From assembly GCA_036346275.1 (NCBI GenBank), contig CM070725.1, positions 37,200,104 through 37,264,103 on the forward strand: DNA of 64,000 nucleotides, in the 5' to 3' direction. Position 1 is the first letter of the stretch. Each line of letters opens with the position of its first letter. The position numbers and the translations under genes were made by a program. Origin of the DNA: Otatea glauca (lineage: Eukaryota; Streptophyta; Magnoliopsida; Poales; Poaceae). This document shows, one piece after another, positions 9,975-22,906 of the stretch. The notes under the pieces are model-generated. The model saw only the letters and a list, made by a program, of their open reading frames with translations. It did not search any database and was not told the origin of the DNA.

Positions 9975-11736
9975 TGTTGTTTGAGGTGCAGCTCCAGCTT
10001 GACCTGTTGCACATTTCTCTCCTGATGTAGATGCCTTGGCAGGTGTAGTTCCTAAGTTGAAATGTACCGGCGTGATTCCTCCTCTCTTCGGACACTTGTT
10101 AGCAAAATGCCCTGGTTCATTGCAAGAATAGCAACGCTTAACATCAGACTGTCGATTCCCTCCTAGTGCATTGCTTCCTTGAGCTGGAGTCTAGAAATTC
10201 TGATTAGCAGGGCGAGGTGCAGGGGTTGATGTCTTGTTCGAAGCCAGCGGCTGAAATCTAGCAAACAGTTGGGGAGACATTCTCAATCTGAATTAGTTTG
10301 GTCGCCCTCCTTGATTAGCAATTCTGCGCTTGCGATCATCACCAAGCTCTTTGCGCCTATCCTCCAAAATCAAAGCTGTGTTAACCAATTCTTGAAAATC
10401 ACGAAAGTTGTGAGTAATCAATCCCACTTACAATCCATAATTTAATCCTTTCATAAAGCGAGACTGCCTAGCCTTGTCTGTAGCCACATCCTCAGGGGCA
10501 TAGTGAGCTAACTAAGTAAACTTGTTCAAGTAATCGGCCACTGACTGGCCTCCTTGCTTCAAAGCTCTGAATTCCTCTTTCTCGACATCCATCATACCCT
10601 TAGGTACAAGGTACTGATGGAAAGAAGTAGTAAATTCATCCCATGTGATCTCTAGCGGGGCTCAGGGTTCACATTTTCGGTTTGCATTCAAAAACAGGTA
10701 TCTGGTTGGCACCGGTTTTTTGTGAAATTCGATCGAAATTCGGTAAAAACTGATCGGTTTGCGAAAGTCAAACTAGCTGGTCAAACCGATTCAAAAAACC
10801 AAAAATCGGTCGGTTTTTGTCGAAAACTAGTCGATTTTCGTCGAAAATCGACAATAGAAGGAAAAGTGGTGAAAATGCAAGAAAAAATTGGAACATTTGA
10901 AAAAAATTAAAACAAATCCCAATTAATCTGTTAAACACCTCAAAGACATTTTAAAAAAAATCATTTATTTCTTCTAAAAAAATCCAAAATAACAATTAAT
11001 GAAAAGGAACAAAGACACTGTCAGATTTTTATAAATATTTAAACAATTTATTATATTCTTAAATTTTAATTTAACCATAAATAGTGCCAAAGGATTATAT
11101 ACTAAAATTTTCATAAATATTAGACTTCATTTATTACCCATATAAAATCAAAAATAGAAGAGCATATACAATGATTATAGCACTTTTGAACTCCACAGTT
11201 TACCGCTAGGTTTGAAATGCCGAACCGGCTCGGCAAGGTCGGTTTTCGCAAAAACCGACAAGTTTTTTTCGGCAAAGTGAACCCTGGCGGGGCTTCATGT
11301 GAGGCACAATAGTTCTCCCACCATTCCGTAGCAGTTCCTTCAAGTTGATGAGTGCTGCACAACATCTTCTCATTACCCTCACATTGAGTAAGGTGCAACT
11401 TCCTTTCAATAGTTCTAAGCCAATCATCGGCTTCAAAGGATTGACATTGCCAGAGAATGTTGGTGGACGGGTTCTCATAAAGTCAGACAATTTAGAGTAA
11501 GGGCGTGATCCATTGTTGCCATGTTGAGTATTGTTGGTATTGTTGGCAGCTTGAGTTGTCACACTTTGAACTTGTTGCATCATTGTTTGCATGAGCTGAG
11601 TCTGCGCTACAAGAAAAGCTCCCAGATTCTGCATGTCAACTGGCGACGACGGTTGTGGTGGTACTCTATCATTGGGGTTGTCTCTTGAGCGATGTCCACT
11701 TCCTGAAGCACCGTTGTTGCCACGAGTGTTCACCAT
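9975..11736 (-). pseudogene. G1 gag, interrupted by a hAT MITE
   Basis: The likely start is the ATG at about 11736, giving MVNTRGNNGASGSG, the usual N-terminus of gag in Tekay/Del elements. A Gln-rich stretch and TRPPTFSGNVNPL follow. The frame is cut by the hAT element at 11286-10663. Beyond it, gag resumes with a CCHC zinc knuckle (CYSCNEPGHFANKC, about 10140-10085). Gag packages element RNA into virus-like particles. Extra stops lie in the 10200-10650 part. Confidence 0.78.
10663..11286. mobile_element. hAT-type MITE, 624 bp, inside G1 gag
   Basis: Terminal inverted repeats CAGGGTTCAC / GTGAACCCTG are flanked by a perfect 8-bp duplication GCGGGGCT (10655-10662 and 11287-11294). An 8-bp duplication and CAGGG ends are hallmarks of the hAT superfamily. 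The interior is AT-rich with repeated GTCGGTTTT/GAAAACCGAC-like words near both ends and encodes nothing. It inserted after G1, since it splits gag. Confidence 0.92.
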
Positions 11737-11993
11737 CTGCTGATTGCTTCTTGGGTTAGGGAAAAGAGATATAGCATAGATAAGATACAAGAATTTCTAA
11801 GGCAAGGGAGACAAGTGTAACCCAAAAACTAAATCAACTTTATTAATACTTGGTATGGTTGCTTACAAAAGCCTAAGGGCTATGCAACACATACTGCACA
11901 CCCAACGAACAAAAAGAACCAAACTAAGCACACAAACTTAGCGATTACTAATTGGCAAAGACTATCTTAAAGACGCGACTTGACAAATGAGTC

Positions 11994-12750
11994 TCAACTC
12001 AAACTAAGCATGTCACTCATCCAGCCACCCTGGCTAAGGCTGACTCGGCGCATACATTGGTGGGTGGGCTGGCATGGGTGTGAACCTATCCTGATGACCC
12101 ACAACTGGAACCTCCATGTCCACGTGCACGTCATGCTCCTCTGGCTCAAACTCGACCTCCTCCGGGTCCTCCTCGTCCTTGACATCCTGCTATGCTGGTG
12201 CAGCTTGGCCACCCTCCTGAAGTGCCTCATCCAACTCCATGATCCGCTCCGTGTAGGCGATGCGAGTGCCATGTAGCTCCTCCTCGGTGACTCTCAAAGC
12301 TTCATGCACTATCTTCAGCTCCTCGGCAGTATCTCTCATGTGCGCGTCCTGAGCGACTGCAAACTGTGCCATGTGTATGGCAGTAGTGTCCCCCTCCTCC
12401 TCGATCCTCTGCTGTTGTGATGCGCATCCTGAAGGGTGAAGTCAAAACACTATGTCGTCGAGCTCGTGCAAGTAATCGTGGCAAATCCTCCTCAAGGCAA
12501 GTCATGACGCCTCCTGGATCCCAATCTCGAAGGTTGACCTCCTCACGGTGATATTAATTGGTTTGCTTGCCTTCTCATTTTCTCTTTCATATATAAGGAT
12601 CATGCAGATAATACCACGTTCAACTCCATTCACGACCCAGCAGTTGCCTCTGTACATTGGTCTCACGAAGCCTCCCAAAACCTGAAGCACCTTCCAAAGC
12701 TCCGTAGCAAAACCTCCCTCGCGCTCCCCATAGGTCTGCACCATCCTCAC
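11994..12750 (-). pseudogene. G1 leader ORF upstream of gag, function unknown
   Basis: Between the PBS and gag there is a coding-like stretch in at least three frames. 12750-12502 includes ERENEKASKPINITVRRSTF. 12372-12190 has a heptad-like, probably coiled-coil stretch (EELKIVHEALRVTEEELHG). Acid-rich sequence continues to about 12000. I do not recognise a domain. Comparable leader ORFs precede gag in some grass gypsy elements, from memory. Frameshifts or introns separate the parts. Confidence 0.45.
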
Positions 12751-12949
12751 CTATTCAAAAAAGAGATAGATGAGTCCTTAACTCGAACCGACAGCGAGAA
12801 AACAAAAAAAATCAGCAAAGGCGAGAAGTAGAGAATAAGAAGAGTCAAGAGTGTCTTGTTAGTCAAATTTAGATTTTTGTTTAGAAAATAGTTTTGGACA
12901 CACCTAGGACACAACCATGCTATCTAGGGCTAAGAACTACAGTCAGTAT

Positions 12950-12961
12950 GCTCTGATACCA
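12950..12961 (-). other. Primer-binding site of G1 (tRNA-iMet type)
   Basis: The minus strand reads TGGTATCAGAGC, complementary to the 3' end of initiator tRNA-Met, the standard primer of plant LTR retrotransposons. It lies 7 nt from the 5' LTR, whose + strand edge TGGGACCCG begins at 12969. Confidence 0.9.
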
Positions 12962-13205
12962 CCTCTCTTGGGACCCGAATTCACCAAATCGGACCATCTG
13001 TGTTTACCGCACTAGTCCAGAATCATGCTAGTGCACACAGGCTCAACATTGGTAAATATCACATCATACATAATGATAATAATAATAATACTCCATTTAT
13101 TGAATACAACTAAGTATATGATCTTATGGCCAACATACATTAATAAGCCATGCAGGACTAGACTTAAAAATAAAACTAAGACATAGCAGCGGAAAGTAGA
13201 AGACG

Positions 13206-14102
13206 TGATGGGAACGGTGGCCCGATCTTCCGACAGGTAATAGTAAGTTGATTGGTGGAGAACTCGACGTTGACGATCTGGCTCCCAATCAGAACTGATT
13301 CGAACCCTGCAATCGCTACACCACGGCTCCGTTGGTTATCAACCACGCACAAACACGGTTGACCTCGCCAAGAAGGCTTATCCCTGCATGCGAATCGAGA
13401 ACACAAGCAAGAACGTAGAAGATGCAATCTGAAATTACGAATAATATTAAGCATACGAGTTGGGGTTCCACAAACCGATGAACGGCGAAAAACTGACAAA
13501 GTGTCTAGTTGTAATCTAAGCAAAACCCATCTATTCTAGCGACGGCTACTGAATATGTATGAGGGAGAGGGCAAGGGAGGCAGCCAAGGGGGTGGCCATG
13601 AAACCCTAGGTCGTACAAGGCCTTTGGGCCCAAGTGGAGGTGTCACAGCACCCGGCAGATTCTGATCGTCATATTGTTTTGATGATTCTCGTCGATCTAG
13701 AAGGAGTTTGGACTTGAAACCACTTCCGTTGGAAAGCTCTCGTCATGGGCTTCTCCTTAGAGTCTAAGAATGCCTCAATTGGACTTCGTATGACCTAGAT
13801 ATAGTGGTTTTATTGATGTGCTGTCTTGAGGCTCAAACGGTTGGAGTCCGACTTGAGCTCGACTTTGAGACCAAGTAGACTTGGGCTTTGAGGATTACGT
13901 CTAGGTAAACTTGTGAAGCTTCTCCCATATTCCTAAGCAATAAAACATCACAAGAATTTAGTAGCAATCCATCCAAGAAAACATGAACAATGAGGAATGA
14001 GTTCACCGGTGGTTTAATTATCACGCAGCGTGCTCTTGTAATTGGTCCTTGTATATCTTGAGGAGTTGTGTTGTGCACATCCAAGGAGTGATGTCCTCAT
14101 CA
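13206..14102 (-). repeat. 3' LTR of G2
   Basis: The sense strand starts TGATGAGGACATCACTCC at 14102 and ends at 13206. It contains the 3' end of the polyprotein frame (stop at 14014-14016). Differences from the 5' LTR are scattered substitutions plus small indels, including one near 13840 and a disrupted stretch near 14020 where the 5' LTR keeps ITRARARQLN open. Confidence 0.92.
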
Positions 14103-17100
14103 TCCTCCCCTCTTGAATTGGAGTCGCCCTCGACTCAAGCTCATCTTCCTCTCCCAAGTATGGCTTCAAATCAAACGTTAAATGTGGGACTAACCCCAAA
14201 ATCTGCAGTAGATCCAATTTGTATGCATTGTCATTGATTTTCTCAATTATCTTAAACGGACCATCAGCTCTAGGCATCAACTTTGATTTTCTTAATTCTG
14301 GAAACCTATCCTTTCTCAAATGCAACCAAACCAAATCACCTGGTTCAAATTTTATTTCTTTCCTACCTTTACTTCCAGCAATCCTATACTTATCGGTCAT
14401 GCGCTCTATATTCTCTTTAGTTGTTTCATGCAACTTAAGAATAAATTCAACACGCTTCTTAGCATCCAAATTAAGTTTTTCAAAAGTGGGCAAAGGTAGT
14501 AAATCGATAGGAGCACGGGGATTAAAACCATACACTACCTGAAACGGACTTACCTTGGTGGTGGAGTGTTTTGACCTGTTGTAAGCAAACTCAATATATG
14601 GTAAACAATCTTCCCACATCTTCAAATTCTTCTTTAAAACAGCCCGCAACATAGTGGATAATGTGCGGTTAACGACATCGGTTTGTCCATCAGTTTGGGG
14701 ATGACATGTAGTAGAAAACAGCAGCTTCGTCCCCAATTTGTTCCAAAGTGATCTCCAAAAGTGACTCAAAAACTTTGCATCTCGATCCGAGACAATAGTA
14801 TTAGGCACTCCATGTAGTCGAACGATTTCCCTGAAAAACAAATCAGCTATATTTGTAGCATCATCGCTCTTGTGATAAGGTATAAAATGTGCCATTTTAG
14901 AGAAACGATCCACAACAACAAATATGCTATCCCTCCCCCTCTTTGTCCTAGGCAACCCTAAAACAAAATCCATAGAAATATCCTCCCATGGTACACTAGG
15001 AATAGGAAGAGGCATGTACAGACCATGTGGGTTTAAGTGGGACTTAGCTTTATTGCAAGTAGTACAGCGTAGCACGTAGCGCTCGACGTCGCGTCTCATC
15101 TTTGGCCAAAAGAAGTGGGCGGCCAGCACATCTTCAGTCTTCTTTGCTCCAAAATGTGCCATTAAACCGCCTCCATGCGCCTCCTGCAATAACAAAAGAC
15201 GAACGGAGCTAGCTGGAATGCATAACTTGTTAGCACGATAGAGCAAACCATCATTCAGCACGTATTTATTCCATGTTTCCCCTTCTTTACAATGTTCATG
15301 CACGTCTTTAAAGTCCAAATCAGCAGCATATAAGTCCTTAATGGTCTCTAAACCAAAAATCTTATGATCAAGTTGAGATAACATGGTATAACGCCTAGAA
15401 AGCGCATCAGCAATCACATTGTCCTTTCCTTTCTTATGTTTTATGACATATGGAAATGACTCAATATATTCTACCCATTTAGCATGTCATTTATTTAGTT
15501 TAGCTTGACTTCTAATATGTTTTAGAGATTCATGATCAGAATGTATAATAAATTCTTTGGGCCATAGATAATGTTGCCAAGTTTCAAGCACACGAAGTAA
15601 AGCATACAATTCTTTATCATAGGTAGAATAATTGAGACTTGGCCCACTTAATTTCTCGCTAAAATAAGCAACTGGTTTACCTTCTTGAATTAACACACCT
15701 CCAATTCCAATCCCGCTAGCATCACATTCTAGCTCAAAAGTCTTATTGAAATCCGGGAGTTGGAGCAATGGAGCGTGGGTGAGCTTTTCTTTCAACAACC
15801 TGAATGCTTTTTCTTGTGCAGGTCCCCATTTGAAAGCTACTCCTTTCTTTGTCAACTCATTCAACGGGGCAGCAATGGTGCTGAAATCCTGCACAAAACA
15901 CCGATAGAACCCCGCAAGACCATGAAAGCTTCTCACCTGTGTGACAGTCTCAGGTGTTGGCCAGCTCTTTATGGCTTCAATTTTTGCTCCATCCACCTCT
16001 ATTCCCTGTGGAGTAACAACATAACCAAGAAACGAGACTCGATCCGAGCAAAAGGTGCACTTTTCGAGGTTACCATACAAATGTGCATCTCTCAAAGCTT
16101 TAAAAACAGCATGTAGATGATTAAAGTGTAGTGCATGTGACTTGCTGTAAATCAAGATATCATCAAAATAAACTACAACAAATCTTCCAATGAACGCACG
16201 TAAAACTTGGTTCATCAATCGCATGAAAGTACTAGGTGCATTAGTTAACCCAAAAGGCATCATTAACCACTCATACAAGCCGAACTTAGTTTTAAATGCA
16301 GTCTTCCATTCATCTCCAAGTTTCATTCTAATCTCGTGGTATCCACTTCGCAAGTCAATTTTAGTGAAAATTATAGAACCACTCAACTCATCAAGCATGT
16401 CATCTAGCCTAGGGATAGGATGACGATATCTTATGGTAGTATTATTGATGGCTCTACAATCAACACACATACGCCAATTACCGTCTTTCTTAGGAACAAA
16501 GATCACAGGAACAACACAAGGACTAAGGCTTTCTCGTACGTACCCACGGTCCAAAAGGTCTTGGACTTGTCGCTGAATTTCCTTAGTCTCCTCCGGGTTG
16601 GTTCTATATGCAGCACGATTTGGCAAGATTGCTCCTGGGATCAAATCAATTTGATGCTCAATCCCTTGAATAGGTGGTAATCCTGGGGGTATCTCATCCG
16701 AAAGACATCCATGTACTCCGCAAAGGTTAGAAATGTAAGGAGGCAAAGAGCTAGATATATCTTCAAGTGAAACTAAAGCTTCTTTGCAAATCAAAGCATA
16801 GCATGGTAGCTCATTCTCGAGAATTGCAAAGAAGATCGATTTTGTAGCAAGCATAACACCACCTTTCAATGTAATTCCCTCGGACTTAGAACTAGGTGCT
16901 TTCTTGTCTTTCTTAGGTGGGAAAACGTTCGTAGCTATTTGCTGATTTTCAGATTCTGATGCACTCTTTTTATTCTTATTTTGAGCTCTCTCTTTATCAC
17001 ATTGCACAATTTCAGCAGGTGTCATAGGAAGCAAAGTGATTTTCTTTCCTTTGTGCATAAGAGTGTATTTATTACTTCTATCATGATGAGTTGCATCAGT

Positions 17101-18777
17101 ATCAAATTCCCATGGACGGCCTAATAAAAGTGAACATGCTTGCATAGGTACTACATCAAAATCAGCAAAATCATGGTATGTTCCAATGGAAAAATGCACT
17201 CTCGCAGTTTGTGTTACCTTCACCTTACCACTATTGTTGAACCATTGAATATGGTATGGATGCGGATGTGCACGGGTGGTCAAGCAAAGTTTCTTGACCA
17301 AATCTGAACTCACCAAGTTATTGCAACTTCCACCATCAATTATCACACGAACACGACGGTCTCGGACGATGAAATAAATCTGAAACAAATTATGGAGTTG
17401 TAGGTTCTCCGCTTGCTCCACTTGAGCACTCAACACTCGCTGCACAATTATGGTCCTGTAATTCTCCGTGGCAGTGGTCCCTAAAATCTCCTCACCATCA
17501 CTGTCCGTCTCATGGTCATCTTCATTATCTGCAAGGTTAGCTGCAAGAGCATATTCATCCTCAACATCACTAGCACTAATGTACCCACCTTCTTCCGTGG
17601 CGACGTATGCTCGCTGACTTGGACAATCCTTCATGACATGTCCCATTCCCTTGCAACGATGGCACACAATGCCACTCGTACGACCCGTGGAAGTAACCGA
17701 TGAAGAGCTCTTTGTTGGTGCCTGCACAGTAGTAGATTTACTCACCTCGGGTGCACGTGACGGTGGTGGCGGTGCTGCTGAACGCGCCCTACTCATGGAG
17801 GGGGCAGCAGGCCGATTAGTAGGAGACGAGGTTGATTTGGCTTGCCCCGGCATCGATTTTGGTGTAGATGCACTGCCGAAGTTGCTTCTTGGCCTTTGTT
17901 GTCTTCCCTGCAATTCTTTTTCTGCCAACATAGCAAGCTGAAACAATCTATTGATATTATTATATTCTTTGTAATCAACTATGTCCTGAATTTCACGTCG
18001 TAAACCTCCATAAAAACGAGCCATTTTGTCTTCTTCATCCTCAAATACCTCACAACGCAACATACCTATTTGTAGCTCTTGATAGTACTCCTCTACAGAT
18101 CTATTTCCTTGATTCAAGCATTGCAATTTCTTACGTAAATCACGTTTATAAGATGGAGGAATGAATCTATTACGCATAGCTCGCTTTAATCTATCCCATG
18201 TATCAGGTTGTAAGCCAGAATTAACTACTTCATTCCACCACATGATAGCAAAATCTTTGAACTCACTAGTAGCTTGTCTGACTCTATGTACTTCAGGAAC
18301 TAGATGGGAGTTAAATTTTTGTTCAACAGTCATTTCCCAATCTAAATAAATTTCAGCATCATATGCACCAGAAAAAGATGGTATGGTAAATTTGACTTTA
18401 GAAAAAGGATCATCGTATCCACGACCATTGCGCTGATTAAGATTATTACCTCCCAAACCATGACGATTGTGATTCAGGCGTTGTTGTTGCCGTACATCCT
18501 GTGCAGCGGCCTGAGCAGCGAAGGCGTCGCGGTTTTCTCCATCCACATCATCTCCTACGACAGACTGTTCATGATCGTGGGCTGCATCATGCTCCTCCAC
18601 TCTTCGAGCCCCATTGAGAGGCGGCGGTCTCTCATAGTTCTCCATCCTTGCAAGAAGATTGGTGATACTTCGTTCTATTCTCTCCAATCTATGCTCATTG
18701 TCTCGACCGATCTTTCCAATGTTTTCATTAATGTCATTTAGAGTGTTATTTAGCTCATTTTTTGTAACACACTCCAA
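14014..18777 (-). pseudogene. G2 gag-pol polyprotein, open except for one TGA
   Basis: One frame runs from ATG 18777 to the stop at 14014-14016, broken only by TGA at 15487-15489. Domains by residue: gag core about 150-300 with WDRLKRAMRNRFIPPSYKR; zinc knuckle CHRCKGMGHVMKDC near 375; protease with IIDGGSCNNLV near 487 (DGG replaces DTG/DSG); RT about 700-890 with KIDLRSGYHEIRMK and VVYFDDILIYS; RNase H with ECDASG and YDKELYALL. After the TGA come integrase HHCC, SMDFVLGLP, IVSDRDAKFL and HPQTDGQTD, then a GPY/F-type segment FEPGDLVWLHLRK. The TGA lies just after KLNK at the RNase H end and fits a CGA-to-TGA deamination of an arginine codon. Near the PPT the frame shifts by one base relative to the 5' LTR, so the last residues are altered. 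Confidence 0.9.
14103..14116 (-). other. Polypurine tract of G2, within the coding frame
   Basis: The minus strand reads CAAGAGGGGAGGA before TGATGAGG. In frame it encodes QEGR; one G more would give an acidic stretch continuous with DEDITP seen in the 5' LTR copy. A one-base loss in this G-run is the simplest reading of the C-terminal frameshift. Confidence 0.75.
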
Positions 18778-20012
18778 TCCATCCTCGAGTTCACTTTATA
18801 ACTGTCATGGTTAGTAAAAGATAAAAGACAACACAAGAGTATTATCCCTATCAACTACTAGGTGGTGTAAGGAGGAAACACTCACTCAAGCCGCCTTACC
18901 ACGCCTTACAAATGTTCTTACCAAAGTCGCAGTGGTACAACCGGTGGTGGTTCGTGATACCGTGAGGGTGTGAGCGGCGATTGCAAGGAGAACCTAAACC
19001 GATAAGAAGTATGTGGAGCTCTAAGGTAATATTTAGTAGCAAGGAATAAGCAAAATCGAAATCAGATTAGCAAGTGAATAAATGTCCAACGTATTTGTCA
19101 CGCTTGTCGCCTAAACGTGTTCCTAGAACTAGTTCAACCTAGCAAGGGATATATCAAAGCACATAGGACTCAAAAGATGCAAGCAATTCTGATTATCAAC
19201 TTCTCTTTCCCTCTTTTTGCTTCTTTTTTTTATTTTTTTTTCAGTGCGGCTCTTTTTTTTTTTGCACTTGCCTTTTTCTTTTCTTTCTGTTAACTCAAAG
19301 GGAAAACAAAAAATCTCACGTTTTGGAACAAGAGAAGACGTTAAACAGATGACCAAACAACGGTAAAAACAGGACAGCAAACTTGTTGGGTCCAGAACTC
19401 GGTCTTAGAGGCCGATTTTGAGGGTAAAAAATTGAACAGGTCTAAAGACGTGTGGATTTTTCAGATGCGCGTCATCGTCCTCTTCGAAACAAATAAAATT
19501 TGCTCTAATCGGAGTTCGTATGCAAAAGTTATGTCAGTTTTACTAAACACAACACAATTGCCTGCAACTTCACTTCTTTCTTTCGGTTAGGGCTAAAATA
19601 GCAATAGGATCGCAGGTGAACAAGGGTGGCCAGTAGTGCAGGGTGATTGGTACAAGGCGGCTCGCAACCTATCTAGGGCTTGCGGAGCAGAAAATATAAG
19701 AGCGGCGGCAATGGCAAACAGTTCGGTTTTAGGGTTGTCGGTGGTGGGATGACTAATGGTGCAAAACAAGAACTAGGGCAACGGAAAAGGACCACAAGAA
19801 ACTAGGATCACAACCTCCAACCAGCAACACGACGATGACGATGGACATAAATTTAACAAGCGAAACTAAAAAACGAAAATTGCAAAGGCACAAGGGGTTG
19901 TAGGACAGCGGAACCGATGAAGAACTTTTTGTAGGGCAATTTTTTTTCCTGGACTCTAGGACGATGGCAAAACAAAAGTGGGGATACAAGAATTACCTAT
20001 CGGGCAACCGAA
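18778..20012 (-). other. G2 leader between PBS and gag, non-coding
   Basis: No convincing gene. It includes a purine-rich tract on the sense strand (long T/C run on the + strand at about 19200-19285) and small ORFs of 78-83 codons without recognisable domains. It probably serves as the 5' untranslated leader with the packaging signal. Confidence 0.6.
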
Positions 20013-20024
20013 GCTCTGATACCA
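20013..20024 (-). other. Primer-binding site of G2 (tRNA-iMet type)
   Basis: The minus strand reads TGGTATCAGAGC, two bases from the 5' LTR edge at 20027. Same tRNA class as G1. Confidence 0.92.
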
Positions 20025-20026
20025 CT

Positions 20027-20929
20027 TGATGCGAACGGTGGTCCGATCTTCCGACAGGTAATAGTAAATCGATTGGTGGAGAACTCGACGTTGACGATCT
20101 GGCTCCCAATCAGAACTGATTCGAACCCTGCAATCCCTACACCACGGCTCTGTTGGTTATCAACCACGCACAAACATGGTTGACCTCGCCAAGAAGGCTT
20201 ATCCCTGCATGCGAATCAAGAACACAAGCAAGAACGTAAAAGATGTAATCTGAAATTGCGAATAATATTAAGCATACGAGTTGGGGTTCCACAAACCGAT
20301 GAACGGCGAAAAACTGACAAAGTGTCTAGTTGTAATCTAAGCAAAACCCATCTATTCTAGCGACGGCTACTGAATATGTATGAGGGAGAGGGCAAGGGAG
20401 GCAGCCAAGGGGGTGGCCATGAAACCCTAGGTCGTACAAGGCCTTTGGGCCCAAGTGGAGGTGTCACAGCACCCGGCAGATTCTGATCGTCATATAGTTT
20501 TGATGATTCTCGACGATCTAGAAGGAGTTTGGACTTGAAACCACTTCCGTTGGAAAGCTCTCGTCGTGGGCTTCTCCTTAGAGTCTAAGAACGCCTCAAT
20601 TGGACTTCGTATGACCTAGATATAGTGGTTTTATTGATGTGCTGTCTTGAGGCTCCGAAACGAAGTTGGAGTCCGACTTGAGCTCGACTTTGAGACCAAG
20701 TAGACTTGGGCTTTGAGGGATTACGTCTAGGTAAACTTGTGAAGCTTCTCCCATATTCCTAAGCAATAAAACATCACAAGAATTTAGTAGCAATCCATCC
20801 AAGAAAACATGAACAGCGAGGAATGAGTTCACCTTGTGGTTTAATTGTCGCGCGCGTGCTCTTGTAATTGGTCCTTGTATATCTTGAGGAGTTGTGTTGC
20901 GCACATCCGAAGGAGTGATGTCCTCATCA
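20027..20929 (-). repeat. 5' LTR of G2
   Basis: Sense strand TGATGAGGACATC at 20929 to GCATCA at 20027. It encodes in its first third an open frame with DEDITP, GPITRARARQLN and NSFLAVHVF, the C-terminal extension expected to be translated from the 3' LTR in an intact element of this clade. Confidence 0.92.
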
Positions 20930-22906
20930 AGACATAGACTACCCATCAGTTTACCACCGGCAACTAACTAGGCTCGGACCCTAGTTACTCGTGTCATCCT
21001 GATACTCCTCCAAGACAAGGGTAGACTCCTCAACTGTTGGTTGTGGTTATTAGTAAGGGTGAGTACTTGAAAGCACTCAACAAGTTGTGCACAAAATGCA
21101 ATGCTATATAACTATATGCAAGGCTTATTCCAAAGGAAAATGCTATCATGGCTATTTGCAATAAAGCAGTATTTATGAGCATGTACGATACTAGATTGTA
21201 AAGATTGTAAAACAAATAACAATAATAATAATTTCAGCATTTCTCAAGTAAACCAAGTTTCCAATCCTAAGTCAAGTTTTCAATCTTCCATATGGCAACC
21301 CGCCATCCCAACTAAGTTTCCATTCAATTAAACTAATCCTTGACTGTAATTCCCGAACTATACTCAGTACCGCGAGCACGGCTATCCGAATAGATTTACA
21401 CTCTACAAAGGTTATGCATTTTCCCCACATGATACAACCATACACCACAAAGACGAGTGATTATAACAAAACCATTATAATGCACTGCCTTTACCTAGTA
21501 CTACCCGCCAAGGTTTCAACACTGACTGGTCAGGTTATCACATCCAGAGCCCCCCTCTTGTACCATGAGAGTTAATCCATGAACCCGGGACTCACACCAC
21601 CATTGATAGTACTAAGCTAAGACATTACAAATTAATCAGCTAGGCTGCCCCATACCAGACATGTGGTTGCATGATTAACTCAGGTCAAAGGCTTGCAAGG
21701 TTAAGTCCATAAGATGATCGAGGCTAGACTTCCACATATCTTCTGCCATCCCTGGCCCACCTTGGCACCTTGCCCCTTGCTACTTGCCCCAATCTAAGTG
21801 ATTACCACCCTAGTTGATTATCAAGCACCACGTGCTATCAACAATTCAATATCGTTGCGTGACATCCCACGCCACAACAACTCAATCTCATCGTGTGACA
21901 ACACCTGACACACCAATTCATTAACATATTCCATATTCCATTAGTCAAGATTAAACATTGATTATTCAAGTACATGTGATGACGTGGCATCGCTAAGCAA
22001 CTAGCACGGTCTATCCCATGTTGATTTTAGTATTAACCAACTATAATGAACCAATCTAGGGTGACAAGTAAATCATGGCATACAAATGACAAGGTAAGGT
22101 ATAGATTAAATTGGTAGATTAAATAAGTCTCAATTTAATTTGAAACAATTGTATACATGAAATAATATGCAATAGGGTAAAACAATACAGCAGTTTTATA
22201 AACATGGGTTCAACATGATCAAAGCACAACTTGCCTTGGTAAAGGTCCTGGTCTTGCTCTGGAACGTGCTCTTGGGTTGACGGATCCTCCTCCGATGCAT
22301 CACACAACTCAACGTCTATGCGAAACGAGAGAGAAAAGCAAATAAACACCAAACAAGAGAGATCATGAACTCCAAAAATCAAATAAAATTTACAGTTATA
22401 TAGATCTCAATTTTAAAAAAAATTAGAAATTTGAATCACCTCAATCGGAGCTCGTAAGAGGGAAAACGGGCTCAAGGAAGATTCAAAAATCTAAAAATCA
22501 GAAAATTAGGAAATAAAATAATAAACCAAATTATTTTTATACTGAAAAAGATATTTAGTGTGTCGTGCTAATGTCAGCACTGAGCGGAAACAATCACGTG
22601 TTGCCACGTCACCTCGGTACATAAACCCAATCCATGGTTTGGATATGGTCCATCGTGGACCCGGTCCATGGCTCTTCGGCGATTGTGCCCGCCACGCGGC
22701 TTCGTCTGGTTGGTTGCAACACCGCCCACGATGCTCTCCTCAATGGTCGACGAGTGGTGCAATCCCGACCACCGATATAGATCCAATGGCCCACACTTAC
22801 CGACGGGGTTCACTGCTGACACGGCTACGTGGCTCGATCTCGAGCGCTGGTTGACAATCCAACGGTCGACGAAGCTTCAACTCGGTGATGGCGGCACGGC
22901 GGCGAG

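Larger units (their letters stand above)
13206..20929 (-). mobile_element. G2: complete CRM-like Ty3/gypsy element
   Basis: Two LTRs of about 900 bp (13206-14102 and 20027-20929) look about 97% identical by eye. Both begin TGATGAGGACATC and end GCATCA/CCATCA on the sense strand. The flanks AGACG (13201-13205) and AGACA (20930-20934) form a target duplication with one mismatch. PBS, leader, one long polyprotein frame and a polypurine tract are all present. The polyprotein runs into the 3' LTR, and the 5' LTR copy encodes GPITRARARQLN; both are features I associate with the CRM (centromeric retrotransposon) clade. It is nested in the G1 5' LTR. It is young relative to G1 and D, judging by LTR similarity and open frame. 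Confidence 0.9.
12969..22906 (-). repeat. 5' LTR of G1, split by G2 and then by A3
   Basis: LTR sequence runs from 12969 to 13205, is interrupted by G2 (13206-20929), resumes at 20930 and continues to 22906, where A3 is inserted after GCGAG. From 21978 it matches the window start. The part distal to A3 (matching 5567-6566 of the 3' LTR) is absent because of the break at 23332. No genes are visible; the few ORFs of 60-115 codons have no recognisable content. Confidence 0.85.

Noticed and set aside
12950..12961. tRNA gene fragment at TGGTATCAGAGC (also 20013-20024)
   Set aside because: Only the primer-binding complement is present, next to LTR edges; there is no tRNA cloverleaf.
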